DNA from: an uncultured Persicobacter sp.
GTDB lineage: Bacteria > Bacteroidota > Bacteroidia > Cytophagales > Cyclobacteriaceae
Direction of reading: 5' to 3'
NCBI GenBank assembly: GCA_947498325.1
Contig: CANMKE010000020.1
Coordinates: 1 to 64,000, forward strand
Length of the DNA stretch: 64,000 nucleotides
The position numbers and the translations under genes are program-made. Every line of letters starts with the position of its first letter. Within the stretch, counting starts at the first letter, position 1. This document shows positions 55,136 to 64,000 of the stretch, one piece after another. Under the pieces are notes generated by a model. The model was given only the letters and a program-made list of their open reading frames with translations, was not told the origin of the DNA and searched no databases.

Positions 55136-56758
55136 GTGAAGAAGCTATATTTTTTGCTGTTTTTGATAGGTACCTCGTGCACATCAAAACAGGCCACTAA
55201 CCCACAGGTAAATGTCAATATTGACCTGAATGATACCATTGGTCAAAACCACCAATTCTGGAAAGCTTTGGGCTATGATTTTCTATTCAAAATCGTCAAT
55301 GAACCCGAAGGGCAATACTTCCTGAACAGGGCACAACAAAAGCAATCGGTAAAATACTACCGCGCTCATTACACCTTCTCGAATACCTCCATGGTGGATG
55401 AACGTGCCGGAGGAAAAGTGGGCGGACAGGTGGTTCGTACAGACAAAAACGGCAAACGATATTACGATTTTTCCATTGTTAATAAGACCTTCAGAGAGTA
55501 TGTCAAAAGAGGGATGAAACCTATCGTTGAATGCGATTTTTACCCGGACGGCTTTGCTTCTGAAGGGCAGCGAAAGATGAACGATGAGGAATTCGAGGCG
55601 ATGGTCGGAGCGCCAGCAGATTGGAATGCTTGGGAAGATTTACTGAATGCCTTCATGAAAAACTTGGTCGATGAATTCGGTAAAGAGGAAATAAAAAGTT
55701 GGTATTTTGAGGTGTGGAATGAGCCTGATGGTTGGAAAGGGCCAGACCTGAAAGACTTTTTCAAAATGTATGATTTGTTCGCTTATACCGTCAAAAAATA
55801 CGATGCAGATTTCAAAGTCGGCGGACCTGCCTGTTACCATTTGGGATTCTTAGAGCAATTTGTCGAGCATGTGGTTCATGGCAAAAACTATATCACCAAA
55901 AAGACCGGTTCTCCTGTTGATTTTCTTTCTTACCACATCTATGCTTTATCAGGCTATTGGTTGAAGCCTTCTCCGGATATTTACCCACAGGTATCCAAAT
56001 TTTCTGCCGATATGCTTTGGCTGCAACGATTGATGTATCAATATCCTTCGCTGAAAGGGGTAGAATTCCATTTGAATGAGTGGGGTTTGTCATCGCATGG
56101 TGATAGCAAATTCGTCGATGAATATCCTCAGTTGGAGTACAGAAATTCAGAAGTTTCGGCCTTGTTCATGGTCAAGTTGGTCGATTGTTTATATACAATT
56201 GAAGATAATCACGGCTTAAAAACCAGCCTATTGGGATATTGGGGAAGTTGGTTCAATGCCAAAACGGGACCTATTTTCCGTGGTTCACGCGATTTGATGA
56301 CCCGTGGTAATGTACCAAAGCCAATTTTGTCTGCTTATGAGCTACTCGCACAACTCAAGGACAATAGAGTAAAGGTTAAGAACTTGAAGGCAGGAAATCG
56401 CTACGGTTGTATGGCCACTAAAGATGATGGCGGTGTGGCCTTGATGGCTTATAATTTCAATGAAACCGATGATGACTTTAGTAAAGTAGCTGATTTCGAC
56501 TTTGCACTTGAAAATGGAGCATCGACACTGAAAGGCAAAAAAGTTAAAGTGATTCGTTTGGACCGCAAGCATAATAACACTTACCGCAAATGGTTGGAAT
56601 TGGGCGCTAAACCTGTTTCTGATGAATTGGTAACCAAACTTAAAGAGGTCGGAGAATTGAAAGAGGTCGAGCAAGCAGATTTGACTTTTGATGGGCAAAA
56701 TGCTCATGTAAAAGTAAGCATCCCTCGACATGGCATGGCTTTAATCTTGATCGAATAA
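55136..56758 (+). CDS. GH39-like glycoside hydrolase, lipoprotein
   Basis: A 540-residue enzyme with a GTG start and a lipoprotein signal (lipobox GTSC at about Cys15). The TIM barrel follows GH39: QFWKALGYDFLF and KYYRAHYTFSN at the start, acid/base Glu196 in YFEVWNEPDGW, nucleophile Glu315 in FHLNEWGLSS, and a C-terminal beta-sandwich (KKVKVIRLDRKHNNTYRKWL). GH39 contains beta-xylosidases, iduronidases and others; in the polysaccharide loci of environmental Bacteroidota it often removes xylose or a uronic acid. It is 4 bases from the GH140-like gene, so they are co-transcribed. No ATG is available at the right position, hence the GTG start. Confidence 0.88.
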   Translation: MKKLYFLLFLIGTSCTSKQATNPQVNVNIDLNDTIGQNHQFWKALGYDFLFKIVNEPEGQYFLNRAQQKQSVKYYRAHYTFSNTSMVDERAGGKVGGQVVRTDKNGKRYYDFSIVNKTFREYVKRGMKPIVECDFYPDGFASEGQRKMNDEEFEAMVGAPADWNAWEDLLNAFMKNLVDEFGKEEIKSWYFEVWNEPDGWKGPDLKDFFKMYDLFAYTVKKYDADFKVGGPACYHLGFLEQFVEHVVHGKNYITKKTGSPVDFLSYHIYALSGYWLKPSPDIYPQVSKFSADMLWLQRLMYQYPSLKGVEFHLNEWGLSSHGDSKFVDEYPQLEYRNSEVSALFMVKLVDCLYTIEDNHGLKTSLLGYWGSWFNAKTGPIFRGSRDLMTRGNVPKPILSAYELLAQLKDNRVKVKNLKAGNRYGCMATKDDGGVALMAYNFNETDDDFSKVADFDFALENGASTLKGKKVKVIRLDRKHNNTYRKWLELGAKPVSDELVTKLKEVGELKEVEQADLTFDGQNAHVKVSIPRHGMALILIE

Positions 56759-56762
56759 GCAT

Positions 56763-58070
56763 ATGAAAAAGGTTAGTTTAGTATTTATTTTTTTGATGAT
56801 CTTTTCAGCAGGTTTTGCACAAATAAAACCTGCTAAAGATCAACCTTATCTTGTAGATCATCAGGGCAAACCCTTCTTTTGGCTCGGCGACACTGCTTGG
56901 GAATTGATCCACCGACTGAATAAAAAAGAGATTGAAGCCTACTTTAAGAAACGTTCTGCGCAAGGGTACAATGTCATTCAGACCGTCGCTTTGGCCGAGC
57001 TTAACGGCCTGACGGTCCCTAACCGAAATGGGGATCTCCCACTGATTGATCAAGATCCGGCAAAACCCAATGAGGCCTACTTTAAGTGGGTCGATTGGGT
57101 CGTTCAGTGTGCGCAGCGTCACGACCTTCAAATTGCACTTTTGCCTACTTGGGGCGATAAAATTAAATTGGTTTGGGGACCGGGGCCAGTCGTTTTCAAT
57201 CCTGAAAATGCCTATGCTTATGGCAAATTCATTGGAGAGCGATACAAGGACCAGCCCAATATTATTTATGTATTGGGAGGTGATCGAAATATGGAAACAC
57301 CCGAAGAGTTGGCTACCGTCAATGCGATGGCTAAAGGAATTCAGGAGCACGATAACGGCCAACACATGATGACCTATCACCCACGCGGGGGATATGCCGC
57401 TTCGATGATCGTCAAAGACGCCAAATGGCTGGATTTGGACATGCTCCAAACGGGCCACTGGCGAAAAAGATACCCGACCGATAGCCTGATTGCTGAGGTC
57501 AGACAACCCAACTGTCCACTATTGGACGGCGAACCTTGCTACGAGGATCACCCGATTCAGTGGAAACCGGAAATTGGCTTTTTCCATGCTTTGGACATTC
57601 GTCAGTCGGCTTACCGTTCGGTATTTGCAGGCGCATGTGGACATACCTATGGGCACCATGGTATTTGGCAAATGTGGCAAAAAGGCCGTGAACCGATATC
57701 GTCTGTTGAAGTAGATTGGAAGCACGGGCTCAAAGCAATAGGAGGAGGGCAGATGCAGTACCTCAAGAAGCTGATGGAACAAACATATTGGTATGAGCTC
57801 AAACCTGACCATTTAATGACTGCTTCCGGCGATAGTCTTCAAACCTTAGGATCTGATCAATACCTTTTAATTTATCAGGAACAGTCCAAAGATTTCACAG
57901 CGAATATCGATGGATCTCCCTTGAGTATCAGTGTCTTTGATCCTGAAACGGGCAAGAGCAAGCGTCTTCAAAATCATTTACAGTCCAATCATATTAAAGT
58001 CAATTTCCCTAAGAAATACTTGAATAGAGATGCGGTGATTGTTATCAATTTGGATACTAACAGTTTATAG
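56763..58070 (+). CDS. GH140-like (DUF4038) glycoside hydrolase
   Basis: A 435-residue secreted protein with a signal peptide (cut near GFAQ). FFWLGDTAWELIHRLNKKEI and FKKRSAQGYNVIQTVALAEL are the hallmark N-terminal blocks of the DUF4038 family, which includes GH140. Barrel motifs NIIYVLGGDRN, LLDGEPCYED (with a likely catalytic Glu) and FAGACGHTYGHHGIWQM follow, with a small C-terminal beta domain (SISVFDPETGKSKRLQNH). The one characterised activity I know in GH140 is removal of apiose side chains of rhamnogalacturonan II, but the family is broad, and apiose is not implied here. It is co-transcribed with the GH39-like gene. Confidence 0.85.
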   Translation: MKKVSLVFIFLMIFSAGFAQIKPAKDQPYLVDHQGKPFFWLGDTAWELIHRLNKKEIEAYFKKRSAQGYNVIQTVALAELNGLTVPNRNGDLPLIDQDPAKPNEAYFKWVDWVVQCAQRHDLQIALLPTWGDKIKLVWGPGPVVFNPENAYAYGKFIGERYKDQPNIIYVLGGDRNMETPEELATVNAMAKGIQEHDNGQHMMTYHPRGGYAASMIVKDAKWLDLDMLQTGHWRKRYPTDSLIAEVRQPNCPLLDGEPCYEDHPIQWKPEIGFFHALDIRQSAYRSVFAGACGHTYGHHGIWQMWQKGREPISSVEVDWKHGLKAIGGGQMQYLKKLMEQTYWYELKPDHLMTASGDSLQTLGSDQYLLIYQEQSKDFTANIDGSPLSISVFDPETGKSKRLQNHLQSNHIKVNFPKKYLNRDAVIVINLDTNSL

Positions 58071-58086
58071 TCAAAAATATGACTTT

Positions 58087-58135
58087 TATCGTACGGACGC
58101 TGCATGCAAACTCCGTACCGTCAGGTACAAGAATA
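58087..58135. repeat. Palindromic repeat F, copy 2
   Basis: Contains GTACGGACGCTGCATGCAAA and CTCCGTACCGTCAGGTACAA, a diverged version of the palindrome at 17801-17850. It lies in the 118-base gap between the GH140-like and GH36-like genes. Confidence 0.7.
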
Positions 58136-58188
58136 GCCGAGCGCCGAGCGCCAGCCTCCTTTATTTGAAAAACGCCTAACTTTTTAAT

Positions 58189-60006
58189 ATGAAAAAATTA
58201 AACCTTTTACTTCTATTATTACTCACTTACAGTTTAGGATATAGTCAGCCGATTTCCTTGATCAAAAACTGGTCGATGATAGTGGAAAATCACGATTTTA
58301 AATCTGACCTTCAATGGGAGAAAAAAGGTGATTTGGTCATTGCGCGTGTGCACCTGAAATCGGCTCAGCCAGAGCAGCTGCCGGCCGTAAAAATCAGCTT
58401 CGAGACTCCTTCGGTGGATGTCTATTCGGTATTCAATGACTCTCCTTTTAGCGGAGGATCCAATTATCATATTACCCAATATAACCGTTTTGGCAGTACG
58501 TTGCCTTTGATCAGCATGTTAAGTAAATCTCAAAAAAACAGATTGACTTATATGCTTTCCGAACAATTGGAGACCTCAGTGATCAAGGTTAAGCTCGATG
58601 AGGAAGGGGCGGTATTCAAGCACCAATTGAATATCAATACAGATAAACCTCCCATTCAGCAGGTTAAGGAATATGAATTTAGTATTTACTTCAATGCTGC
58701 AGCTATTCGTTATGAAAAATCTATTGCTGAAGTATTGGATATTGCTAAGGTAGAAGGGAATACCCCTTCGGCGCATATCCCGGAAGGAGCATGGGCACCC
58801 TTATACTCGACTTGGTATAGCTATCACCATTTCCTTGAAGAAAAAGAATTGCTGACTGAATGTAAAAAAGCCAGAAAAATGGGCATGAAAACGATCATTA
58901 TTGATGATGGTTGGATGACGATGAACGACAGTTTGAATTTTTCTGGTATCGGAGATTATCAGCCTTTGCGTCTGCCAAAAATGAAACATTTGGTCCATCC
59001 GATTCAGAAATTGGACATGAAAGTGATGCTCTGGATGTCCACTTCGATGTTGGGGCAGGATTCTGAAGTAGCCAAAAAATTCCACGGCAAATATATCCGA
59101 TTCAAAAAGGGATCAAACACCTTTATCATTGATCCGAGATATCCTGAAGTTAGAAATTACATCATCAATACTGCTACGCGTTTGATGAAAGATTACGGCT
59201 TGGATGGTCTTAAACTTGACTTTTTGGCGCAGATGTACCCTGATGCGGGTACAGAAATGACCAAAGCCAATGGGCGTGATTATGCATCGATCAATGAAGC
59301 CACCGAGGTGATGATCGCTGAGATTTATGCCAAATTAAGAGCGATCAATCCAGAGGTGTTGATTGAGTTCCGTCAGCCTTACATCAACGTACTGACACAA
59401 CAATACGCCAATATGTTCCGCGCAATTGACAATGCCAATATGGAGGTTGCCAACCGCGTATATACAGCAAAAATTAAATTGCTTGCCCCGAAATTGCCGG
59501 TACATGCCGATATGATGTTGTGGCATCATGATGATACCGCCGAAAGCCTTGCCCTGCAATTTATCAATACCATTTTCTCTGTCCCTCAGGTAAGTGTGAA
59601 AGTGAAAGATATGAATAAAGAACAGAGGGAAGCAGTTAACTATTGGTTAAACTTTTATACTCAAAATGAGGATGTTCTGATGCGAGGAAATTTCTTTGCC
59701 GATGATCCGGCCGAACATTTCACCCAACTTACCGCCGTTAAAGATGGGCAGCAGGTTTCCGCAGTATTTACCAATAATTTGGTGGAGATGAAGGAAAAAA
59801 ACACCCATCAATTGACCTTAATTGATGGTAGTCATCAAGGAAATATAGCTGTGAAATTCAACCGTCCATCTACGATAGATTATAAAGTATTTGATTGTAA
59901 AGGGAAGCTTATTGAACAGCAAAAAGAGGTGCAGGTGAATGGCTTCCACGGGTTTGAAATTCCATTCTCAGGAGTGATCGAGATCAATATTGAGCAAGGG
60001 GTTTAA
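58189..60006 (+). CDS. GH36-like (clan GH-D) alpha-galactosidase-type hydrolase
   Basis: A 605-residue enzyme with a signal peptide (cut near GYSQ). An N-terminal beta domain is followed by a TIM barrel of clan GH-D: WYSYHHFLEEKELLTECKKA, IIIDDGWMTMND and the likely nucleophile Asp in DYGLDGLKLDFLAQM. IEFRQPYIN and FRAIDNANMEVANR carry the probable acid/base Asp, and a C-terminal beta-sandwich ends the protein. It resembles melibiase/GH36-type proteins of environmental Bacteroidota more than classical alpha-galactosidases, and alpha-galactose, or another alpha-linked sugar, is the likely target. It is preceded by palindrome F and followed by repeat A. No defect is seen. Confidence 0.8.
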   Translation: MKKLNLLLLLLLTYSLGYSQPISLIKNWSMIVENHDFKSDLQWEKKGDLVIARVHLKSAQPEQLPAVKISFETPSVDVYSVFNDSPFSGGSNYHITQYNRFGSTLPLISMLSKSQKNRLTYMLSEQLETSVIKVKLDEEGAVFKHQLNINTDKPPIQQVKEYEFSIYFNAAAIRYEKSIAEVLDIAKVEGNTPSAHIPEGAWAPLYSTWYSYHHFLEEKELLTECKKARKMGMKTIIIDDGWMTMNDSLNFSGIGDYQPLRLPKMKHLVHPIQKLDMKVMLWMSTSMLGQDSEVAKKFHGKYIRFKKGSNTFIIDPRYPEVRNYIINTATRLMKDYGLDGLKLDFLAQMYPDAGTEMTKANGRDYASINEATEVMIAEIYAKLRAINPEVLIEFRQPYINVLTQQYANMFRAIDNANMEVANRVYTAKIKLLAPKLPVHADMMLWHHDDTAESLALQFINTIFSVPQVSVKVKDMNKEQREAVNYWLNFYTQNEDVLMRGNFFADDPAEHFTQLTAVKDGQQVSAVFTNNLVEMKEKNTHQLTLIDGSHQGNIAVKFNRPSTIDYKVFDCKGKLIEQQKEVQVNGFHGFEIPFSGVIEINIEQGV

Positions 60007-60072
60007 GCCTATTTTGTGGGGGATATTGTATAAATCGGATTTTTCAATTTAACGCAAAATATTACTTTGTTA

Positions 60073-60156
60073 GCTGTATGGATGCACCTATGTGTGTATC
60101 CAAACCATCTAAAAAATTAATTGATTCGGGCAGACACATAGGTCAGCCCGTACAGC
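60073..60156. repeat. Palindromic repeat A, copy 5
   Basis: The best-preserved copy: GCTGTATGGATGCACCTATG and ACATAGGTCAGCCCGTACAG. With 29-base arms, 21 positions pair. It is followed by the TTTAATTTCGTGGTAAAATA tail that also follows copy 1 and the fragment at 54819. It lies between the GH36-like and GH42 genes. Confidence 0.85.
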
Positions 60157-60277
60157 GACTAAATTTAATTTCGTGGTAAAATATCAAAGTATGATGATGC
60201 CCCCGAACCGTCAAACAAAAATAATTGATTTAGTGATCAGGATAGAAATAAATTTTTAGTATTTATATTTTTTGATA

Positions 60278-62350
60278 ATGAAAAAAGGAGTTGTGTTTTT
60301 ATTTGCGCTATTGATTGGTTTTCAGGCCATGGCGCAAAAATATAAGCAAGATGAATTGCTCTTTGGGGTAGCATATTATGATGAATATATGCCCACTGAG
60401 CGTTTGGATAAAGACATCGAAATGATGAAGGAGGCAGGCATTAATTTTGTCCGTATTGCCGAATCTACCTGGAGTACCGTAGAGCCTGCGGACGATGTTT
60501 ACGATTTCTCTCATATCGACCGTGTGCTCGATGCGATGCACAAAGCGGGGATCAAAGTCATTATTGGAACGCCAACCTATGCGACCCCTCCATGGTTGGT
60601 CAAAAAATATCCAGATATCATGGCCATCAGCAAAAATGGGCAATTTCAGTATGGAGCACGCCAGCAGATGGACATCACCAATGAGCATTACCGTTTTCAT
60701 GCCGAGCGCGTGATCCGTAAAATCATGGAGCACATCAAAGATCATCCTGCGATCATTGGCTACCAATTGGATAATGAAACCAAGCATTACAATACCGCAG
60801 GGCCTAATGTTCAGAAGGCTTTTGTGGAGTACATGAAGAAAAAATGGCCTGACTTGAAAGAAATGAACAAGGCTTTTGGTTTGGATTATTGGAGTAATCG
60901 CATCAATAGCTGGGAAGAATTTCCTTCAGTAAATGGTACGATTAACGCCAGTTTGAGAGCCGAATTTGAGAAGTTCAGACGTGGATTGGTGACGGAATTT
61001 TTGGCTTGGCAGGCACAGATTGTTCGTGAATACTCCAAGCCTGATCAATTCATTACGCATAATTTTGACTTCGATTGGAGGGGATATTCTTACGGCCTGC
61101 AGCCAAGTGTAAACCACTTTGAAGCATCAAAAGTAATGGATGTTGCGGGTGTCGATATTTATCACCCTACACAGGATGATTTGACAGGAATGGAAATCGC
61201 TTTTGGTGGTGACATGACGAGATCAATTAAAAACGGTAATAATTACTTTGTGATTGAAACAGAAGCACAAGGGTTTCCGCAATGGTTGCCGTATCCTGGT
61301 CAATTGAGATTGCAAGCCTTCAGCCATTTGGCATCAGGCGCAAGCATGGTCGGTTATTGGCATTGGCACTCGATCCATAATTCTGCAGAAACTTATTGGA
61401 AAGGATTGCTCAGTCATGATTTTGAGCCTAATCCTACCTACATGGAAGCGCAAACAATCGGTAAAGATTTGAAGCGTTTGAACAAAGATTTGATTGGTTT
61501 GAAAAAAGACAATCAGGTGGCTTTCTTGGTGAGCAATGAAGCGCAAACAGGTTACGATGAGTTCTCATGGGTGTTCAAAACCAAATACAACGACATCCTT
61601 CGCCTGTATTATGATGCCCTTTACAAATTAAATGTAGAGGTGGACATGATCGACCCTTCCTATTTAGATTTTAATAAATACCAGATGATTGTTGTGCCGG
61701 CTTTGTATGCTGCACCGGATGCGCTTTTGGAACGATTGAATGCTTTTGTAAAGCAAGGTGGTCATGTGGTTTATACTTTCGGAAGTGGTGTTAGTGATGA
61801 AAATGTGAAGGTTCGCCATAGCTTGCAACCTGGTATCATCAACGAGGCCTGTGGCATTCAGTACAATCAATTCACCGTGCCGAAATCGGTTAAATTGACT
61901 TCAGATAAAATCAAGTTTGGTAAAGATGCTACCGATGTAGATACTTGGATGGAGATGGTCAATGCGAAAGGCGCTGAGGTATTGGCAAATTATGATCACC
62001 CAGTTTGGGGGAAATATGCAGCCGTAACGACCAACAAATATGGTAAAGGGGAAGCGACTTATGTGGCTTGTAAAACAACGCCTGAAGCGACGGAAGAAAT
62101 CCTTGAGCAGGCGGTGAAATCTGCTGGTTTGTGGTCCGATGCGCAGTCCTTGACTTTCCCAATCACGGTGAAAAAAGGAGTGAACAGAGCAGGCAAAAAC
62201 ATCCATTATGTTTTCAACTACTCTGCCGAGCAGAAGACGATCCAATATCCATTTGCTGCGGGTAAAGAGTTGTTGAGCGGTAAAAAAGTGAAGAAAAATA
62301 GCGAACTGAAATTGGCCCCTTGGGGTGTAGCGATTGTTGAAAGCAAGTAA
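60278..62350 (+). CDS. GH42 beta-galactosidase-type hydrolase
   Basis: A 690-residue GH42 enzyme with a signal peptide (cut near AMAQ, about residue 20). GVAYYDEYMPTERLDKDIEM and GINFVRIAESTWSTVEPADD are the classic GH42 opening. The acid/base Glu167 is in GYQLDNET and the nucleophile is probably Glu327 in FVIETEAQG. Domain B, a trimerisation-type Rossmann domain (QVAFLVSNEAQTGY, VVPALYAAPDALLERLNAFV), and a short C-terminal beta domain follow. It would remove beta-galactose, or beta-linked arabinose or glucose in some members, in the periplasm. I start at the ATG at 60278 rather than the TTG six bases before. A signal peptide is unusual for GH42, which is mostly cytoplasmic in other phyla, but is common in Bacteroidota. 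Confidence 0.9.
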   Translation: MKKGVVFLFALLIGFQAMAQKYKQDELLFGVAYYDEYMPTERLDKDIEMMKEAGINFVRIAESTWSTVEPADDVYDFSHIDRVLDAMHKAGIKVIIGTPTYATPPWLVKKYPDIMAISKNGQFQYGARQQMDITNEHYRFHAERVIRKIMEHIKDHPAIIGYQLDNETKHYNTAGPNVQKAFVEYMKKKWPDLKEMNKAFGLDYWSNRINSWEEFPSVNGTINASLRAEFEKFRRGLVTEFLAWQAQIVREYSKPDQFITHNFDFDWRGYSYGLQPSVNHFEASKVMDVAGVDIYHPTQDDLTGMEIAFGGDMTRSIKNGNNYFVIETEAQGFPQWLPYPGQLRLQAFSHLASGASMVGYWHWHSIHNSAETYWKGLLSHDFEPNPTYMEAQTIGKDLKRLNKDLIGLKKDNQVAFLVSNEAQTGYDEFSWVFKTKYNDILRLYYDALYKLNVEVDMIDPSYLDFNKYQMIVVPALYAAPDALLERLNAFVKQGGHVVYTFGSGVSDENVKVRHSLQPGIINEACGIQYNQFTVPKSVKLTSDKIKFGKDATDVDTWMEMVNAKGAEVLANYDHPVWGKYAAVTTNKYGKGEATYVACKTTPEATEEILEQAVKSAGLWSDAQSLTFPITVKKGVNRAGKNIHYVFNYSAEQKTIQYPFAAGKELLSGKKVKKNSELKLAPWGVAIVESK

Positions 62351-62389
62351 GCATCAAAGTCGATACGTTCAGTTTTTGTGATAATATGT

Positions 62390-62415
62390 GCCCCTCAATT
62401 TGAGGGGCATTTTTC
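62390..62415 (+). terminator. Intrinsic terminator after GH42
   Basis: GCCCCTCAA pairs perfectly with TTGAGGGGC and is followed by a T run, about 40 bases after the GH42 stop and just before the beta-helix gene. Confidence 0.85.
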
Positions 62416-62448
62416 ATTTTTATCTCATGAACATTTGACTTTTTTATC

Positions 62449-64000
62449 ATGAGAAAAACAATATCTATATTTTTTTCTGTGCTGCTTATGGGTGCTTGTA
62501 ATCCCAAAACAGCAAGAATTTATGACAACTTTGTAAAGCATAGCAAACATCCTGAAAAGGCTATTCTGCCTGATTTTTCATATGCGGGTTATGCTTTCGG
62601 AAATGAGCCGATCCAAGCAGCCTCGAGCGATATTTTTGATGTTACCGACTTCGGAGCCGTTGCCAATGACGGTAAATCGGATGAGGCGGCGATCAAAAAA
62701 GCCATTGCCAAGGCCGAGCAAAATGGCGGGGGGGTGGTGTATTTTCCTGCTGGAAAATACTTGGTCAATACCGATTTGCAAGAGCAAAATGAGTACATCC
62801 TGATTCAGCACTCCAATGTGGTATTGAAAGGTGAAGGTCCTGAAAAGACGACCATTGAAATCCAAAAACGTGCGGGTGCGAAGGCAATCACTTCGGGAAT
62901 TTATAAGTTCCGATTCGAGAAAGTAAGCGATCACGATCCTGCCTTTTCACATGCTAACCTAAAGCTGAAAACAGATTTTATCACCAAAATCAGTGCTGAT
63001 ATTGCGGGTGGATCATTCGATGTGCAGGTGGCAAACACCAACCACTTGAAAGTGGGACAGTGGGTAACTTTACAGCTTCCTGCAACCGATGACCGTCAGG
63101 TGAAATTGTTCTACACGCAGCCGTATGATATTCCAACCAAAGCGGACGAACAAAAAACGAATACCCGTTGGTATCAAGCCAAAATGGAGTTGTCCGAGCG
63201 TCATTTAATCAAAGCGATTGATGGCAATACGGTTACTTTCGAGTCGCCAGTACACATCCCTGCGGTTGCCAAACACGGATGGGAGCTTCGTACTTTCCCT
63301 CATCTTGAAAATGTGGGTATCGAAGGTATTCACATCAAAGGGAATTGGGAAGGCTACTATCCAGGTAACCACCAATTGTTGATCAAGAAAAAAGGCTTCA
63401 GTCCTTTGATGATGTCTGCTTGTGTGAACAGTTATATCAAAAACTGTTACATCAGCAATTATAACATGGGCATGCGTTTGTACAATTTGGCCGCATGTTC
63501 AGTAGTAGATTTGAAGATGTTCGGTAATGGTCATAACCGCGGACGTCATAATATTTTCCTACAAAACAGTAACAATGTCTTTGTGGGTAAAGTACAAGAT
63601 TTCCAAGAGAATGAAGATGCCTTCACCGTTACGCATAGTGCGATCGGTAATGTATTTTGGTATTGCGAGAATGAAGCCAACACGGCTTTGGATATTCACG
63701 CCGCCTATCCATATGCCAACTTGTATGACAACGTAAAATCTTCTTTCAAAAGAAAAGCAGGCGCGGGAACGAACGGTCCAATGGGTGGTTACAACCCTCA
63801 GCATTTGGGTAAATTGGTGCTTTGGAATCATCATTACACCGGCAAGGATGCTTCGGTTTATCCTTTCTGGGACAAAAATGATTTCTATAATGCCAAGCAT
63901 CAGTTCTATGTGATGCCGATCGTAGCAGGGATGCACGGTAACCCAATTAGCTTCAAAGCGGAGCAATGTGAAGCACTTGAATCAATAGGTACAGTGGTTA
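62449..64000 (+). CDS. Right-handed beta-helix protein, partial (runs off window)
   Basis: An open frame of 517 codons with no stop before the window ends, so only the N-terminal part is seen. The signal is of lipoprotein type (MRKTISIFFSVLLMGAC, Cys17). Residues about 64-110 carry the pectate-lyase-3-like start of a beta-helix (DVTDFGAVANDGKSDEAAIK, then AEQNGGGVVYFPAGKYLV). Later parts show beta-helix repeats (NVGIEGIHIKGNW, NSYIKNCYISNYNMGMRLYN, NNVFVGKVQDFQENEDAFTV). The layout resembles DUF4955/pectate-lyase-like proteins of Bacteroidota polysaccharide loci; hydrolase, lyase or epimerase activity cannot be told from the visible part. It lies 98 bases after GH42 and probably continues the same cluster beyond the window. 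Confidence 0.8.
   Translation, partial: MRKTISIFFSVLLMGACNPKTARIYDNFVKHSKHPEKAILPDFSYAGYAFGNEPIQAASSDIFDVTDFGAVANDGKSDEAAIKKAIAKAEQNGGGVVYFPAGKYLVNTDLQEQNEYILIQHSNVVLKGEGPEKTTIEIQKRAGAKAITSGIYKFRFEKVSDHDPAFSHANLKLKTDFITKISADIAGGSFDVQVANTNHLKVGQWVTLQLPATDDRQVKLFYTQPYDIPTKADEQKTNTRWYQAKMELSERHLIKAIDGNTVTFESPVHIPAVAKHGWELRTFPHLENVGIEGIHIKGNWEGYYPGNHQLLIKKKGFSPLMMSACVNSYIKNCYISNYNMGMRLYNLAACSVVDLKMFGNGHNRGRHNIFLQNSNNVFVGKVQDFQENEDAFTVTHSAIGNVFWYCENEANTALDIHAAYPYANLYDNVKSSFKRKAGAGTNGPMGGYNPQHLGKLVLWNHHYTGKDASVYPFWDKNDFYNAKHQFYVMPIVAGMHGNPISFKAEQCEALESIGTVV

Overview
The window reads as a carbohydrate-utilisation region of a Bacteroidota genome, most likely an environmental or marine member of the Cytophagales. 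The evidence is a SusC/SusD pair, many short lipobox lipoproteins, a type IX secretion (T9SS) C-terminal sorting domain, a LruC-domain protein, promoters resembling the Bacteroidota -33/-7 type (TTTG / TAnnTTTG), and little use of Shine-Dalgarno sites. The genus is not determined. No rRNA, tRNA, CRISPR array or recognisable transposase was seen.

Left flank (1-6300): a hypothetical lipoprotein, a Crp/Fnr-type regulator, two metallo-beta-lactamase-fold hydrolases, and a LruC-domain surface lipoprotein whose reading frame is broken by one in-frame TAG.

6600-12300: a tightly packed operon of a HutC-type GntR regulator, SDR dehydrogenase, ROK kinase, SIS-domain isomerase, FAD oxidoreductase and phosphotriesterase-family hydrolase. 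It looks like a complete cytoplasmic pathway for an unknown sugar or sugar acid. A palindrome in front of the regulator fills the spacer of its promoter.

12700-33400: GH3, a GH94 phosphorylase, a GH9 lipoprotein, a HigB/HigA-like toxin-antitoxin pair bracketed by 143-bp direct repeats, a GH2-like gene broken by a second in-frame TAG, a CE15-like esterase, a GH88 unsaturated glucuronyl hydrolase (minus strand), a second GH94-like protein and a cytoplasmic GH2 of the beta-mannosidase type.

34000-44500: a surface lipoprotein, SusC, SusD, an alginate-lyase-fold lyase (PL38-like), then a minus-strand operon of class II aldolase, D-lyxose/mannose isomerase and PfkB kinase. A divergent GntR regulator shares a palindromic operator with that operon.

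45000-64000: a 1538-residue multidomain GH9 secreted by T9SS, a heparinase II/III-type lyase, GH2, GH39, GH140-like (DUF4038), GH36-like, GH42, and the start of a right-handed beta-helix protein that runs off the window.

Together the genes suggest import of oligosaccharides by one SusCD system from a non-sulfated (no sulfatase is seen), uronic-acid-bearing heteropolysaccharide with a beta-glucan-like backbone. Envelope hydrolases, lyases and an esterase would trim it, and cytoplasmic GH94 enzymes and GH2 would finish by phosphorolysis and hydrolysis. A xanthan-like acidic glucan is one candidate; this is inference.

The gaps between genes are unusually rich in dispersed palindromic repeats of several families. 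Some form a common leader in front of glycoside hydrolase and esterase genes, and I consider these repeats, the repeat-bracketed toxin-antitoxin module, the twin GntR operators and the 6669-12298 operon the most interesting parts of the window.
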